A DNA stretch of 64,000 nucleotides from Gracilimonas sp046602855 (GCF_046602855.1 NZ_JBKINJ010000001.1:682001-746000), one strand, 5' to 3'. Positions 1 to 8,125 are shown, counted from the first letter of the stretch. Notes: generated by a model from the letters alone, not told the origin. A program made the numbers and translations.

Positions 1-1
1 C

Positions 2-1279
2 GGTTTTATTTCGGGAACCGGTATTTTGTTGTCACTATTTGGTATGCTTTACATCTTGCCTGCCATCCTGGTAATACTTGATGAAAGACTGAATTGGATA
101 CTTATCAGTGAGGAATTTGAGGAGGAGTATAAGGGCTCACATCGTTATCCTTTTGCAAGAACTATAGTCACGGTGGGTTTGGTAGCATCAGCTGTAGTGG
201 TTGGTTTCAGTGGTAACCTGAGCTTTCAGTACGATTTTGGTGAGTTGGAACCAAAATTTCCTGAATATGAGGAATTCAGATCTTTTGCCCGTCAGGTAGA
301 AGACTCTGACAAGAGAAATCCGGCTTACATTGTAGCTGAGACCACTGAGCAGGTAGAGGAAATTGCTCAGATCCTTAGAGAAAGGGCAGAGGCAGATACC
401 GTTTCACCCACAATTCAAAGTGTAGAGACCCTACAGGAAAGATATCCTAACAGCGAATCTGAGAAACAAGAAAAACTTGATAAGATCGCTAAGGTCAGAG
501 AGTTACTTCAGGATCCCTTTTTGGTAGACCGGGATGACGAAGATCTGGATCGACTTCGACAGGCCGCACAAACTACCGAGCCGGTTTCAATAGAACAGAT
601 ACCGGATTACCTCAAGTCCCGATTCGTGACCAAGGATGGAGAAATCGGGCGTTTTGTGATCGTATATCCCTCAGTAGGTCTGTCTGATGGCCGACAATCT
701 ATTGCCTTCAAGAATGATGTTGGCGTGGTAACCCTGGATAGTGGAGCGGAATTCTATGCCTCAAGTACATCCATTGTCGCAGCCTCTATGTTAGACCTGA
801 TGCGGACTGAAAGTCCCTATATGGTGGCAGCCACATTTATCTTTATCTATTTCTTCATGTTATTCTCATTCAGGTCGTTTAGGTGGTCACTGATCGCAAT
901 GCTACCGTTAATAGTAGGATTATTATGGTTGTTCGGGATCATGATGATCTTTGGGCTGCAGTTCAATTTCTATAATCTGGTGGTTCTGCCGGCTATATTG
1001 GGTATTGGAGAAGACAGTGGGGTGCATCTGGCTCACCGTTATCGTGAGGAGGGAAGGAACAGCATGTGGCAGGTTCTTTCGAGTACAGGACAACATATTA
1101 CTATGGGCTCTATCACAACCATGCTAGGTTTTGCCGGTTTATTGTTTACAAATCACCCCGGATTACAATCTATCGGGATCATGGCGACTATCGGGATCGG
1201 AATGACCCTGCTAACCTCAATAACCTTCATGCCTGCGTTGATACAGTGGCTGGAGGACAAAAACTGGCTTCGATTTTAA
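2..1279 (+). CDS. RND/MMPL-family exporter, C-terminal part (cut by left edge)
   Basis: The reading frame is open to the left edge, so this is the 3' part of a larger gene; the TTG near 26 and later ATGs are internal. What is visible starts with the last membrane helix of the first half (ending near the LNW segment). There follows one helix around residue 50-70 of the fragment, a periplasmic loop of about 200 residues rich in charged residues, and then five closely spaced helices ending at the C-terminus. This layout, with the GIGEDSGVHLAHR segment between helices, is that of the second half of an RND superfamily/MMPL exporter such as the hopanoid or lipid transporter type. Such proteins use the proton gradient to move lipids or hydrophobic molecules. 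The substrate cannot be told from this fragment. The next gene is convergent. Confidence 0.8.
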   Translation, partial: GFISGTGILLSLFGMLYILPAILVILDERLNWILISEEFEEEYKGSHRYPFARTIVTVGLVASAVVVGFSGNLSFQYDFGELEPKFPEYEEFRSFARQVEDSDKRNPAYIVAETTEQVEEIAQILRERAEADTVSPTIQSVETLQERYPNSESEKQEKLDKIAKVRELLQDPFLVDRDDEDLDRLRQAAQTTEPVSIEQIPDYLKSRFVTKDGEIGRFVIVYPSVGLSDGRQSIAFKNDVGVVTLDSGAEFYASSTSIVAASMLDLMRTESPYMVAATFIFIYFFMLFSFRSFRWSLIAMLPLIVGLLWLFGIMMIFGLQFNFYNLVVLPAILGIGEDSGVHLAHRYREEGRNSMWQVLSSTGQHITMGSITTMLGFAGLLFTNHPGLQSIGIMATIGIGMTLLTSITFMPALIQWLEDKNWLRF

Positions 1280-1414
1280 ACACAAATACCAGGGCAAGTT
1301 GTAGGGATGACCACCTATCATAGGATATTGGATGGTTATATTTTATTCTGAGGTAAGTATTAAAAATCCTGGGATATCTAGTTATATACTTTTCCAATCT
1401 CTAAGTTTGATCCA

Positions 1415-2422
1415 TCACAAAAACTCAAAATAGATAATAACAGATAGTAGAATCAAAAGGCTGACCCAGATAAAGATAGCGTAACGGCTTAATTCTTCTC
1501 CTTCTCTTTGTTCCACAAAACTGTGCGGTTTTATTCCCTGAAGCAAAAATGTGATGATACCTGCCAGGTTTATACATATTATATAGGTTAGCGTCAATAA
1601 TCCTGCCCCATAAGCCAGGTCATACATACCACTGCCCAGAAGCAATCCGGTAGTTACCATAGGCGGAAGCAATGCAACAGCTACCATAACTCCGATCACA
1701 GCAGCAGAGATACCTCTGGTAAATGACAAGCACCCCGCTACGCCGGCTGCAAGCCCCAATGCAATATCTGCATAACTCACAACAGTACGGGAATTGATCT
1801 GTGAAACATCCGGATCAATATTTATGATAAGTCCCATTAGAAAGGAAAGACTTATACCCAGTGAAAATCCATATAAAATGGATTTAAGAGATCTTTTAAG
1901 AAGAGCTTTATCTCCAAGGGTGGTTGCCAGTGCCAGCCCTACATTTGGTCCCAGAATTGGTGCGATCACCATCGCACCAATAACCATAGCTGCGTTATCC
2001 CGTATCAAACCATTTGCTGCAACCACGCAAGACAGGGCTATTAACACCAGATAAACCCATGAAAAGTCTACAACCTTTTTTATTTCTTCGTACAGTTCTT
2101 CTCTTGAAATTCGGTTGACCCGTTCATCGTCTTTTTCCTGTTCTGTTGCCTTGTCTTTATTTTCCTCCTCGTCATCAGAATGTGATGGCAATGTTGCTGA
2201 GATAGGAAGAAGGACTATTCTGTAATCCTCTTTCCCTGAAAATTTGGTTTCAAGTTCTCCCAGAATTTTTTCGGTGAGTTCTACATCAGCCAGCAGGTTG
2301 ATGACCGTTTTACCGCCTTCAGATTTATCGATCCAGGAGTCAACAATGTCATCCTCATTGACGAGTTCGTTAAGGTCATTGAATCCCTCAGGCGGTAATA
2401 TTTTTACTAATCGTAAAGCCAT
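1415..2422 (-). CDS. DUF389 family membrane protein
   Basis: This 335-residue protein has a soluble N-terminal region (residues 1-75, ferredoxin-like in predicted character), then an acidic low-complexity linker around 85-105 (DDEEENKDK and similar). The remainder is a membrane domain of about six helices containing the conserved MVIGAMVIAPILGP segment and a second glycine/alanine-rich repeat (IALGLAAGVAGCLSF, VIGVMVAVALLPP). These are hallmarks of the DUF389/TIGR00341 family, whose molecular function is unknown. The gene appears monocistronic: it converges on the RND fragment and diverges from the FAD dehydrogenase. Family assignment is confident; no function can be given. Confidence 0.85.
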   Translation of the reverse strand: MALRLVKILPPEGFNDLNELVNEDDIVDSWIDKSEGGKTVINLLADVELTEKILGELETKFSGKEDYRIVLLPISATLPSHSDDEEENKDKATEQEKDDERVNRISREELYEEIKKVVDFSWVYLVLIALSCVVAANGLIRDNAAMVIGAMVIAPILGPNVGLALATTLGDKALLKRSLKSILYGFSLGISLSFLMGLIINIDPDVSQINSRTVVSYADIALGLAAGVAGCLSFTRGISAAVIGVMVAVALLPPMVTTGLLLGSGMYDLAYGAGLLTLTYIICINLAGIITFLLQGIKPHSFVEQREGEELSRYAIFIWVSLLILLSVIIYFEFL

Positions 2423-2616
2423 TCGTTCAGTTTAATTCTACAACTCAACAATAATAACATATAATACCTTGTCTTCGAAAGATAATTATTGAGACTTACT
2501 ATGGTTATAAAAGTTTAGCCTAACATAATTGGTAAAATCAATAAGCTGCTGGGTATTATCTAAAGAAAGATGAATTAAAGTTCTCTTACTGAATTAATTA
2601 AAACCACGTAATTCCG

Positions 2617-2624
2617 TACTTTTG
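2617..2624 (+). promoter_or_regulatory. Bacteroidota-type -7 box, near-leaderless start
   Basis: TACTTTTG fits the TAnnTTTG -7 element of Bacteroidota promoters exactly. It ends only four bases before the ATG at 2629, so the expected transcription start would fall on or next to the start codon. This is inferred from sequence spacing only. Confidence 0.5.
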
Positions 2625-2628
2625 ATTT

Positions 2629-4188
2629 ATGCAAAAAGAACTACAGATCAGAGTACTGCCTGAAGTGGCAGGTGAGTCTCATTTACTTAAAGAATACATT
2701 GCGGATAAGGAGGGATTGGCCTCTGAAGATCTCCGGCATGTTGAAATTCTGCGGAGTTCAATAGATGCCAGGGCCAAGCAGGCTTACTATAACTTCAAGG
2801 TTCGTTTGTACATCGGTGAGGAATACAGCTCTGAGGAGATCACTTTGCCTGATTATCCTGATGTGAGTAATGCGAGGGAAGTTATTGTGATTGGCTCGGG
2901 CCCTGCAGGCTTATTTGCCGCCCTGGAGCTGATGGAGCAAGGGTTAAAGCCCGTTATCCTTGAACGAGGAAAAGATGCAAAGAAACGGATTCAGGATCTG
3001 AAAGCGATCAACGTCAGACATGAAGTGAATGAGGATTCCAACTATTGTTTCGGTGAAGGTGGGGCCGGTACCTATTCTGACGGAAAGCTTTACACACGAT
3101 CCAAAAAACGCGGAAATGTGATGAAGGTGCTGGAAAGGCTGGTGGGCTTTGGAGCAGTCAAGGATATTCTGGTTGATTCTCATCCCCATATCGGTACCAA
3201 CAAACTGCCGGGTATTATTGCAAATATGCGTGAGTGCATTTTGGAAAGTGGAGGGGAGGTTCATTTCAATACACGCGTAACGGATCTGATAGTTGAATCT
3301 GACAAGATAACCGGTGTTAAAACCATGAGCGGGGAGCATTTTCATGCCAACCATGTGATCCTTGCTACAGGCCACAGTGCAAGGGATATCTTCAGGCTTT
3401 TACATCAGAAAGGCATCGTCATCGAATTAAAGCCCTTGGCCATTGGGGTCAGAGTTGAGCATCCGCAGGCTTTGATCGACTCCATTCAATACAATTGTGA
3501 TACGAGGGGTGAGTATTTACCTCCGGCGTCCTACAGTATTGTCAAACAAACGGGAGATCGGGGAGTCTATTCGTTTTGCATGTGTCCCGGTGGAGTTATA
3601 GCCCCTTGTGCAACATCACCGGGTGAGATCGTAACCAATGGCTGGTCTTCTTCAAGGCGGGCACGCTCAACGGCAAATTCAGGTATTGTTGTTGAACTTA
3701 AACCAAGAGATTTTGATCCTTATCAAAAATTCGGCCCGCTGGCTGCTATGGAGTTTCAGCATGCCATTGAAACCAAAGCCTGGGAAGAAGGGGGTAAAAC
3801 TCAAACGGCTCCGGCCCAACTCTTGAAAGATTTTGTGGATGGTAAAGTATCCGAGTCACTTCCAAATACCTCTTATGCACCCGGTATTACTTCTGTAGAC
3901 CTGCGGAGTGTATTGCCCAAATTTATCTACAATTCCCTTAAAGACGGTTTCCGGCAATTTGACCGAAGTATGAAGGGGTATTTGACCAATGATGCCGTGG
4001 TCCATGCCCCTGAAACCAGAACGTCGAGTCCCGTTAAGATCCCAAGAGATGATGAGACGTTGCAGCATGTACAAATTGAAGGCTTGTACCCTTGCGGGGA
4101 AGGAGCGGGTTACGCCGGTGGTATCGTTTCTGCAGCCATGGACGGGATCAAGTGTGCACAGGCTGTTTTCAGCTCACTATCAGGCTGA
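2629..4188 (+). CDS. COG2509-type FAD-dependent dehydrogenase
   Basis: A 519-residue cytoplasmic flavoprotein. Residues 1-80 form the small alpha/beta N-terminal domain typical of COG2509 proteins. A Rossmann FAD motif (VIGSGPAGLFAALE) follows near residue 86 with the ERG acidic end of the second strand. Further family segments are CFGEGGAGTYSDGKLYTR near 140, the DSHPHIGTNKLP segment, ATGHSARD, and a C-terminal FAD-binding stretch CGEGAGYAGGIVSAAMDG. The length is normal for the family. COG2509 proteins are annotated as uncharacterised FAD-dependent dehydrogenases; the substrate is unknown. A TAnnTTTG box sits directly upstream, suggesting a very short or absent leader. It stands alone, with a 211-base gap before the curli genes. 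Confidence 0.85.
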   Translation: MQKELQIRVLPEVAGESHLLKEYIADKEGLASEDLRHVEILRSSIDARAKQAYYNFKVRLYIGEEYSSEEITLPDYPDVSNAREVIVIGSGPAGLFAALELMEQGLKPVILERGKDAKKRIQDLKAINVRHEVNEDSNYCFGEGGAGTYSDGKLYTRSKKRGNVMKVLERLVGFGAVKDILVDSHPHIGTNKLPGIIANMRECILESGGEVHFNTRVTDLIVESDKITGVKTMSGEHFHANHVILATGHSARDIFRLLHQKGIVIELKPLAIGVRVEHPQALIDSIQYNCDTRGEYLPPASYSIVKQTGDRGVYSFCMCPGGVIAPCATSPGEIVTNGWSSSRRARSTANSGIVVELKPRDFDPYQKFGPLAAMEFQHAIETKAWEEGGKTQTAPAQLLKDFVDGKVSESLPNTSYAPGITSVDLRSVLPKFIYNSLKDGFRQFDRSMKGYLTNDAVVHAPETRTSSPVKIPRDDETLQHVQIEGLYPCGEGAGYAGGIVSAAMDGIKCAQAVFSSLSG

Positions 4189-4285
4189 AAACTTTATTAA
4201 AAAAAATTAATCTTTCTCCCCTTCATCCTAATATCAGTTAAAAACCTCTAATCCTGCGTAGCAGAGTGTATTTCTTATAGATATG

Positions 4286-4312
4286 TAGGTAAAAACACCT
4301 AGGTTATTTTTG
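4286..4312 (+). promoter_or_regulatory. Promoter of csgEFG with overlapping palindromic operator
   Basis: TATTTTTG at 4305-4312 fits the TAnnTTTG -7 box. Directly upstream, TAGGT (4286-4290) and ACCTA (4297-4301) form an inverted repeat around AAAAAC, and ACCTAGGT (4297-4304) is itself an 8-base palindrome touching the -7 box. No good -33 element is visible, which suits an activator-dependent promoter. The leader to the GTG at 4400 would be about 80 bases. The regulator is not identified; no csgD homologue lies in the window. Confidence 0.5.
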
Positions 4313-4399
4313 TTGCAGGCTCTTTAAAATTTCAAAAATTCTTCGTTTATTATAAGTGCTTAATGAAGCGTTGGAACTAATCAAATGGGGATTTGAATT

Positions 4400-5251
4400 G
4401 TGGGTAAAACAATACACGCTGTTAAGCAGTTAGGGTATTTATTATTTTTCAGTGTAGTATTTACGAGTACTTTAATCGCTCAAGCAGACAATTATCAATG
4501 CAGTGATAAAACCAGATCTTATACGGTTGTAGAAGGGGATAACCTTTACAACATAGCAAAGAGCCTTGGTGATTATCGCTTTTGGGAATATATCTATATC
4601 GCGAATGCAGACGATATGGATAATCCTCACCTTATCTATCCGAGGCAGTCTATAAAAATTCCAAGCAGGATCGCTGAATTTAGTGCTTCCTCACATTCTG
4701 TAGAAGCAGTACTTAATAAACCATTTTGCGCTAATGAAATGGTGAATGTTTCCAAAGTTAAGAAAGAGTACCTGGTTCGTGTAGATATCCAAAAAATGAT
4801 AGATTCTGAACAGTTGACTGTGAGCTTAGGCAGTAATGAAGCCATCAGTACGCCGGCTGAAGATGAGCGTAAGCTTGAAGAATTCAGGGAGGCTTTTCAA
4901 AAACTGGTAGAGGCCGAAAAGGCTGCTGAAAAGAAAGATCTTGAGCCATTCAGGATGGAAGTGGATGGAATGGTCTTGGATGAGACTATCAGTAAGATCG
5001 GGCGAGATTTCTACAATGTATTTTATCAGTATTGGTCACCTCCTGAAGAGGCTTATAACTATACCATTACAATTACTGAAAAACCCGCTCCTTCTCTTGG
5101 TACCATTGTCTCTGTCAAAATTAATGATACATATACTTATCAATCTAGATTACAACCAAGATTTCAGATGATTGAAGATGCAGGAAAGGATGCCGTGAGG
5201 TATTCATACAGTTATCTCCAAAGAAATAAAGACGGGTTAACTATATACTAA
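4400..5251 (+). CDS. csgE: CsgE curli secretion factor with N-terminal LysM domain
   Basis: A 283-residue exported protein: signal peptide 1-29, LysM domain about 39-90 (RSYTVVEGDNLYNIAKSLGD ... IYPRQSIKIP), a linker and acidic/lysine helix about 130-165, then a CsgE domain about 165-280. The CsgE part shows the family pattern seen in E. coli: ISKIGRDFYNVFYQYW, then ITITEKPAPSLGTIVSVKIND and the C-terminal helix. CsgE is the periplasmic cap that sits on CsgG and directs curlin subunits into the pore. LysM binds N-acetylglucosamine polymers such as peptidoglycan, so the extra domain may hold the adaptor at the cell wall (inference). E. coli CsgE has no LysM and is about 129 residues. The start is GTG at 4400, since no other in-frame start precedes the signal peptide. 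It leads csgF by 10 bases. Confidence 0.85.
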   Translation: MGKTIHAVKQLGYLLFFSVVFTSTLIAQADNYQCSDKTRSYTVVEGDNLYNIAKSLGDYRFWEYIYIANADDMDNPHLIYPRQSIKIPSRIAEFSASSHSVEAVLNKPFCANEMVNVSKVKKEYLVRVDIQKMIDSEQLTVSLGSNEAISTPAEDERKLEEFREAFQKLVEAEKAAEKKDLEPFRMEVDGMVLDETISKIGRDFYNVFYQYWSPPEEAYNYTITITEKPAPSLGTIVSVKINDTYTYQSRLQPRFQMIEDAGKDAVRYSYSYLQRNKDGLTIY

Positions 5252-5261
5252 GCATGAAATT

Positions 5262-5699
5262 ATGAGAAACACCTTATATAAAATATCGATCAGTGCTTTT
5301 TTAATAGTTTTTGCTATTGGGTTGAGTGATCTGCGAGCTCAGGATTTTGTTTATACACCAAAGAACCCCGCCTTTGGGGGAAATCCGATCAACTTTCAGT
5401 GGTTGAACAGCTCGGCCAATACACAGAATAAATTCAGTGAATCCGGTCGGTCTGCTTTTGAAAGAGATCCCTTGGCTGATTTTGAACAATCACTTCAGCG
5501 TCAGGTTCTATCACAGATCACCCGTAACATAGTGGGCAATCAATTGGGACTGGATTCCGATTTCTCTGAGGACTCACGGTTTGAATTTGGGGAATTCACG
5601 ATCGAGGTCACTCCCGGTACGGATGGGGTGCAGATCAGGATCTTCAATATTCTGACAGGCGATGAAACGAATATAACCATACCTAATTTTGGCAGTTAA
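5262..5699 (+). CDS. csgF: CsgF curli nucleation/secretion accessory protein
   Basis: A 145-residue exported protein with a signal peptide ending near LRAQ (residue 27). The mature N-terminus carries the CsgF hallmark NPAFGGNPINFQWLNSSA, the segment that in E. coli CsgF inserts into the CsgG pore. The helical middle (FEQSLQRQVLSQITRNIVG) and the strand-rich end (FEFGEFTIEVTPGTDGVQI) also match the family. CsgF couples the pore to CsgB at the cell surface. The gene lies between csgE and csgG; its TAA overlaps the csgG ATG by one base, indicating translational coupling. Length is close to that of E. coli CsgF (138 residues). Confidence 0.9.
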   Translation: MRNTLYKISISAFLIVFAIGLSDLRAQDFVYTPKNPAFGGNPINFQWLNSSANTQNKFSESGRSAFERDPLADFEQSLQRQVLSQITRNIVGNQLGLDSDFSEDSRFEFGEFTIEVTPGTDGVQIRIFNILTGDETNITIPNFGS

Positions 5700-7087
5700 T
5701 GAGCAGTAGCCTAAAACATATCACCTTTATACTCTTTGTTGGATTACTCCTGACCAACTGTACAGGAACCATGATGCCTATGCATACAGATGAGGCATCT
5801 CGGGGAATTATAAGCCGATCTTACGAAGACCTGAAACAGCTTCCCGAGCCTGAAAGCAAGGTGGTGGCAGCCGTATACCGATTCAGGGATCAAACCGGTC
5901 AGTATAAGCCTTCGGAAAATATTGCCAGTTGGTCAACAGCTGTGACCCAGGGAGCTACTTCCATTTTGATCAAATCCATGGAAGAATCCGGCTGGTTCAT
6001 TCCAATTGAAAGGGAGGGTATTTCCAATCTGCTGAATGAACGACAGATCATACAGTCTATTAGAAATCAAAATGCGGGCCCAAACGGACCTGAGCCTTTA
6101 CCACCATTGTTATTTGCCGGGGTTATCCTGGAAGGTGGGGTGATCGGATATGATACCAATGTGATCACCGGTGGATCTGGCGTAAGATATATGGCCACAG
6201 GAGGTTCCACGAATTATCGAAAAGATCAGGTAACTATTTATCTCCGGGCTGTATCCACTCAAAGCGGACGGGTTCTGAAGACAGTACATACCACAAAATC
6301 CATCATTTCTCAGCAGCTTGAAAGCGGTGTATTCCGGTACGTAGACACGAACCGCATTCTGGAAGCCGAGACCGGGTACACCTACAATGAACCTCCGGTG
6401 ATGGCTGTGACCGAAGCTATTGATGAAGCGGTTAAGCAGCTGATCGTGGAAGGGGCAGAGGAAGGTATATGGACACCCAAAGATCCACAGTCATTAGAAG
6501 ATTATAAACTGGCCTTCAATTTTGAAAAGGAGCGGCAAGAGCAGATGAACCGTAATTATTTCGGATTGCTGGAGCAGGATAATTTGAGAAAAGGATGGTT
6601 TTTAAATACAAATGCTCTTGTCTCAAGTCATTTAGGGAACTACGCTGATCCGGAACGGTACGCGGGATTTAATTTCATGATCGAACGAAGCTTGTTTTCA
6701 GGATTCAGTGCTCAGGCAAATATCGAACGTACTGCTGTAGGCGCCTACAACGCTTTCTCAGAACCGATCACCCTTGGTGAGTTATTCATGAATAGTTATT
6801 TACTGCCTGAAAATAAGATATCACCTTTCTTGTCGGCCGGATTTGGAGCCATGGCCTATGATAAACAACATGATTTTTTAAACGGACAGGTTTATTTCAC
6901 CACATCTTTTAAAGGCGGGCTCGATTATCGCTTTAATAAGGTATTGGGTCTTAAACTATCTGCGAATTACCGGTATATGCTATCGGATGACCTGGATGGT
7001 GTGACGATGGAAGGGTATAACGATCAGTTCTGGAGTGTGAAGGCCGGGATCGTGTTTAAACCGAAATTATGGACGTATTTCAAATAA
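5699..7087 (+). CDS. csgG: CsgG curli secretion pore with C-terminal barrel-like extension
   Basis: A 462-residue lipoprotein. Signal peptide and lipobox-like LTNC end near residue 21 (Asn before the Cys is atypical). Residues about 55-265 match CsgG: VVAAVYRFRDQTGQYK, the GATSILIKSMEESGWF and EREGISNLLNERQIIQ segments, the transmembrane hairpins around GGVIGYDTNV and VRYMATGGSTNYRKDQVTIY, and the C-terminal helix EAIDEAVKQLIVEGAEEGIW. CsgG forms the nonameric outer-membrane channel through which unfolded curlin leaves. E. coli CsgG stops near residue 277; here about 185 more residues follow, with alternating amphipathic strands (GFNFMIERSLFSGFSAQANI, SPFLSAGFGAMAY, FKGGLDYRFNKVLGLKLSAN) resembling a small outer-membrane barrel. 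The role of this extension is unknown. It starts one base inside csgF. Confidence 0.9.
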   Translation: MSSSLKHITFILFVGLLLTNCTGTMMPMHTDEASRGIISRSYEDLKQLPEPESKVVAAVYRFRDQTGQYKPSENIASWSTAVTQGATSILIKSMEESGWFIPIEREGISNLLNERQIIQSIRNQNAGPNGPEPLPPLLFAGVILEGGVIGYDTNVITGGSGVRYMATGGSTNYRKDQVTIYLRAVSTQSGRVLKTVHTTKSIISQQLESGVFRYVDTNRILEAETGYTYNEPPVMAVTEAIDEAVKQLIVEGAEEGIWTPKDPQSLEDYKLAFNFEKERQEQMNRNYFGLLEQDNLRKGWFLNTNALVSSHLGNYADPERYAGFNFMIERSLFSGFSAQANIERTAVGAYNAFSEPITLGELFMNSYLLPENKISPFLSAGFGAMAYDKQHDFLNGQVYFTTSFKGGLDYRFNKVLGLKLSANYRYMLSDDLDGVTMEGYNDQFWSVKAGIVFKPKLWTYFK

Positions 7088-7121
7088 AAACAAATACTAA
7101 CAGATGAAGAAAAGAATATAA

Positions 7122-7254
7122 GATAAGATAAAAACGCAAAACGACGCCGGGGATATTTACCAAACGGTAAATTCGGACACCACGACGCCGAGATGCGAAG
7201 CATGAAAGGTACAAATTTTATGTGTCGTATTCTATGTTTGCGTTTTTGCTTATC
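7122..7254. repeat. Long inverted-repeat element between csgG and the curlin genes
   Basis: The left arm (7122-7140) and right arm (7237-7254) are reverse complements except for one two-base/one-base difference. Each arm contains GATAAG and AAAAACGCAAA (or complement). Between them are a perfect hairpin ATTTACC/GGTAAAT (7155-7172, loop AAAC) and a direct repeat ACGACGCCG at 7141-7149 and 7182-7190. It could be a small MITE-like insertion, a structured RNA or an attenuator; no target-site duplication is visible. Confidence 0.5.
7233..7240 (+). promoter_or_regulatory. Probable promoter of the curlin subunit operon
   Basis: TATGTTTG fits TAnnTTTG exactly and is followed by CG. A start about seven bases downstream would give a leader of about 130 bases before the ATG at 7379. 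The box overlaps the right arm of the inverted repeat at 7237-7254, so the repeat could influence this promoter. It supports separate transcription of subunit genes from csgEFG. Confidence 0.45.
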
Positions 7255-7265
7255 CCTTAATGATT

Positions 7266-7340
7266 CTCACAACTAAACAAAAGTGAGGTCCCGCGGCTTT
7301 TTGGGCCGGTTACCCTCCGGGGTATTGGTTCTTAAGCGGG
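7266..7340 (+). promoter_or_regulatory. Structured 5' leader of the first curlin gene
   Basis: Nested complementary segments lie upstream of the ATG: hairpin CTCAC (7266-7270)/GTGAG (7283-7287); outer stem CCCGC (7290-7294)/GCGGG (7336-7340); wobble-rich stem GGCCGG (7304-7309)/TTGGTT (7325-7330); and inner stem TACCC (7311-7315)/GGGTA (7320-7324) closed by a TCCG tetraloop. No uridine tract follows, so this is not an ordinary terminator. It does not match a riboswitch class that I can recognise. Confidence 0.4.
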
Positions 7341-7378
7341 GTAAACTTAACAACAATAACAAAAACATAGGATACACT

Positions 7379-8095
7379 ATGAAACGACTAATGACAGTAC
7401 TCGCAGCCGTTCTTTTTACCACAGGAATGGCGTTTGCACAAAGTAACCAAGCAACCATCAACCAGATTGGAGATGACCATGTAGCTACAGTTCAGCAAGA
7501 TAATGGCATCGGTAACCAAGCTACAGTTGATCAAGAAGCAGTAGACCAGATTTTTTCAACTGATCCTGCTGAAGATAATTATGCCTTTGTTCAGCAAATA
7601 AATGGTAACTATAACCGCGTTGATTTAGACCAAGGTGGAAATGGCGATTATGCCGATGTTAGGCAAAATGGTTATAGAAACGAAGCTGATATGATGCAAA
7701 AAGGTCCAAATGATACTGATCATTATGCCACTTTAGTACAGACTGGAAACTATAACACTGTTGATATGTTTCAAGATCATAATGACAATGCAACATTTAC
7801 AGCTGTACAAACGGGAAACAATAATGATATTTTATCAAATCAGAATGGTGGTACTAGTTTTAGTACTTTACTAATGGACTTCATTCAAACAGGAAATCGT
7901 AATTCTATAGATGCTAGACAGAATCAAGGTGCAGCAACAGCATTAATTTATCAATTGAATTCCGATGATAATAGTGCAATCACTCGACAAACTGGTGGAG
8001 GTCATTGGCTCAGAGTAGACCAATATTCAGATAATAATACTGCGAATATTACACAAACTGGTACGAATAATACTTCCACTGTGTATCAAAATTAA
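7379..8095 (+). CDS. Curlin-repeat amyloid subunit (CsgA-like)
   Basis: A 238-residue exported protein. The start chosen is the ATG at 7379, which begins a clean signal peptide (MKRLMTVLAAVLFTTGMAFA, cut near residue 20) and has AGGA upstream; a longer frame from 7283 would run through the structured leader. The mature chain is rich in Asn, Gln, Asp and Thr and is built from degenerate curlin repeats with Q-x-G-x-x-N and a closing Gln, for example INQIGDDHVATVQQ, VQTGNYNTVDMFQ, VQTGNNNDILSNQ, IQTGNRNSIDARQ and ITQTGTNNTSTVYQ, about ten strand-loop-strand units. CsgA proteins polymerise into surface amyloid fibres after export through CsgG. E. coli CsgA has five repeats, so this is longer. It lies downstream of csgEFG and upstream of a second curlin protein. 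Which of the two is the major subunit is inferred from repeat number. Confidence 0.85.
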   Translation: MKRLMTVLAAVLFTTGMAFAQSNQATINQIGDDHVATVQQDNGIGNQATVDQEAVDQIFSTDPAEDNYAFVQQINGNYNRVDLDQGGNGDYADVRQNGYRNEADMMQKGPNDTDHYATLVQTGNYNTVDMFQDHNDNATFTAVQTGNNNDILSNQNGGTSFSTLLMDFIQTGNRNSIDARQNQGAATALIYQLNSDDNSAITRQTGGGHWLRVDQYSDNNTANITQTGTNNTSTVYQN

Positions 8096-8125
8096 TTATT
8101 TGATCCATTTCACAAAATTAATTTT

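Noticed and set aside
7266..7378. A cyclic di-GMP riboswitch in the curlin leader
   Set aside because: The leader has GC-rich nested stems, and regulation of curli by cyclic di-GMP would make sense. However, the conserved GEMM core and tetraloop receptor are not present, so I only call it structured.
7283..7378. Longer N-terminus for the CsgA-like protein starting at 7283
   Set aside because: It would be translated from the structured leader and place a charged, Asn-rich stretch before a perfect signal peptide. The ATG at 7379 with AGGA upstream is far better.
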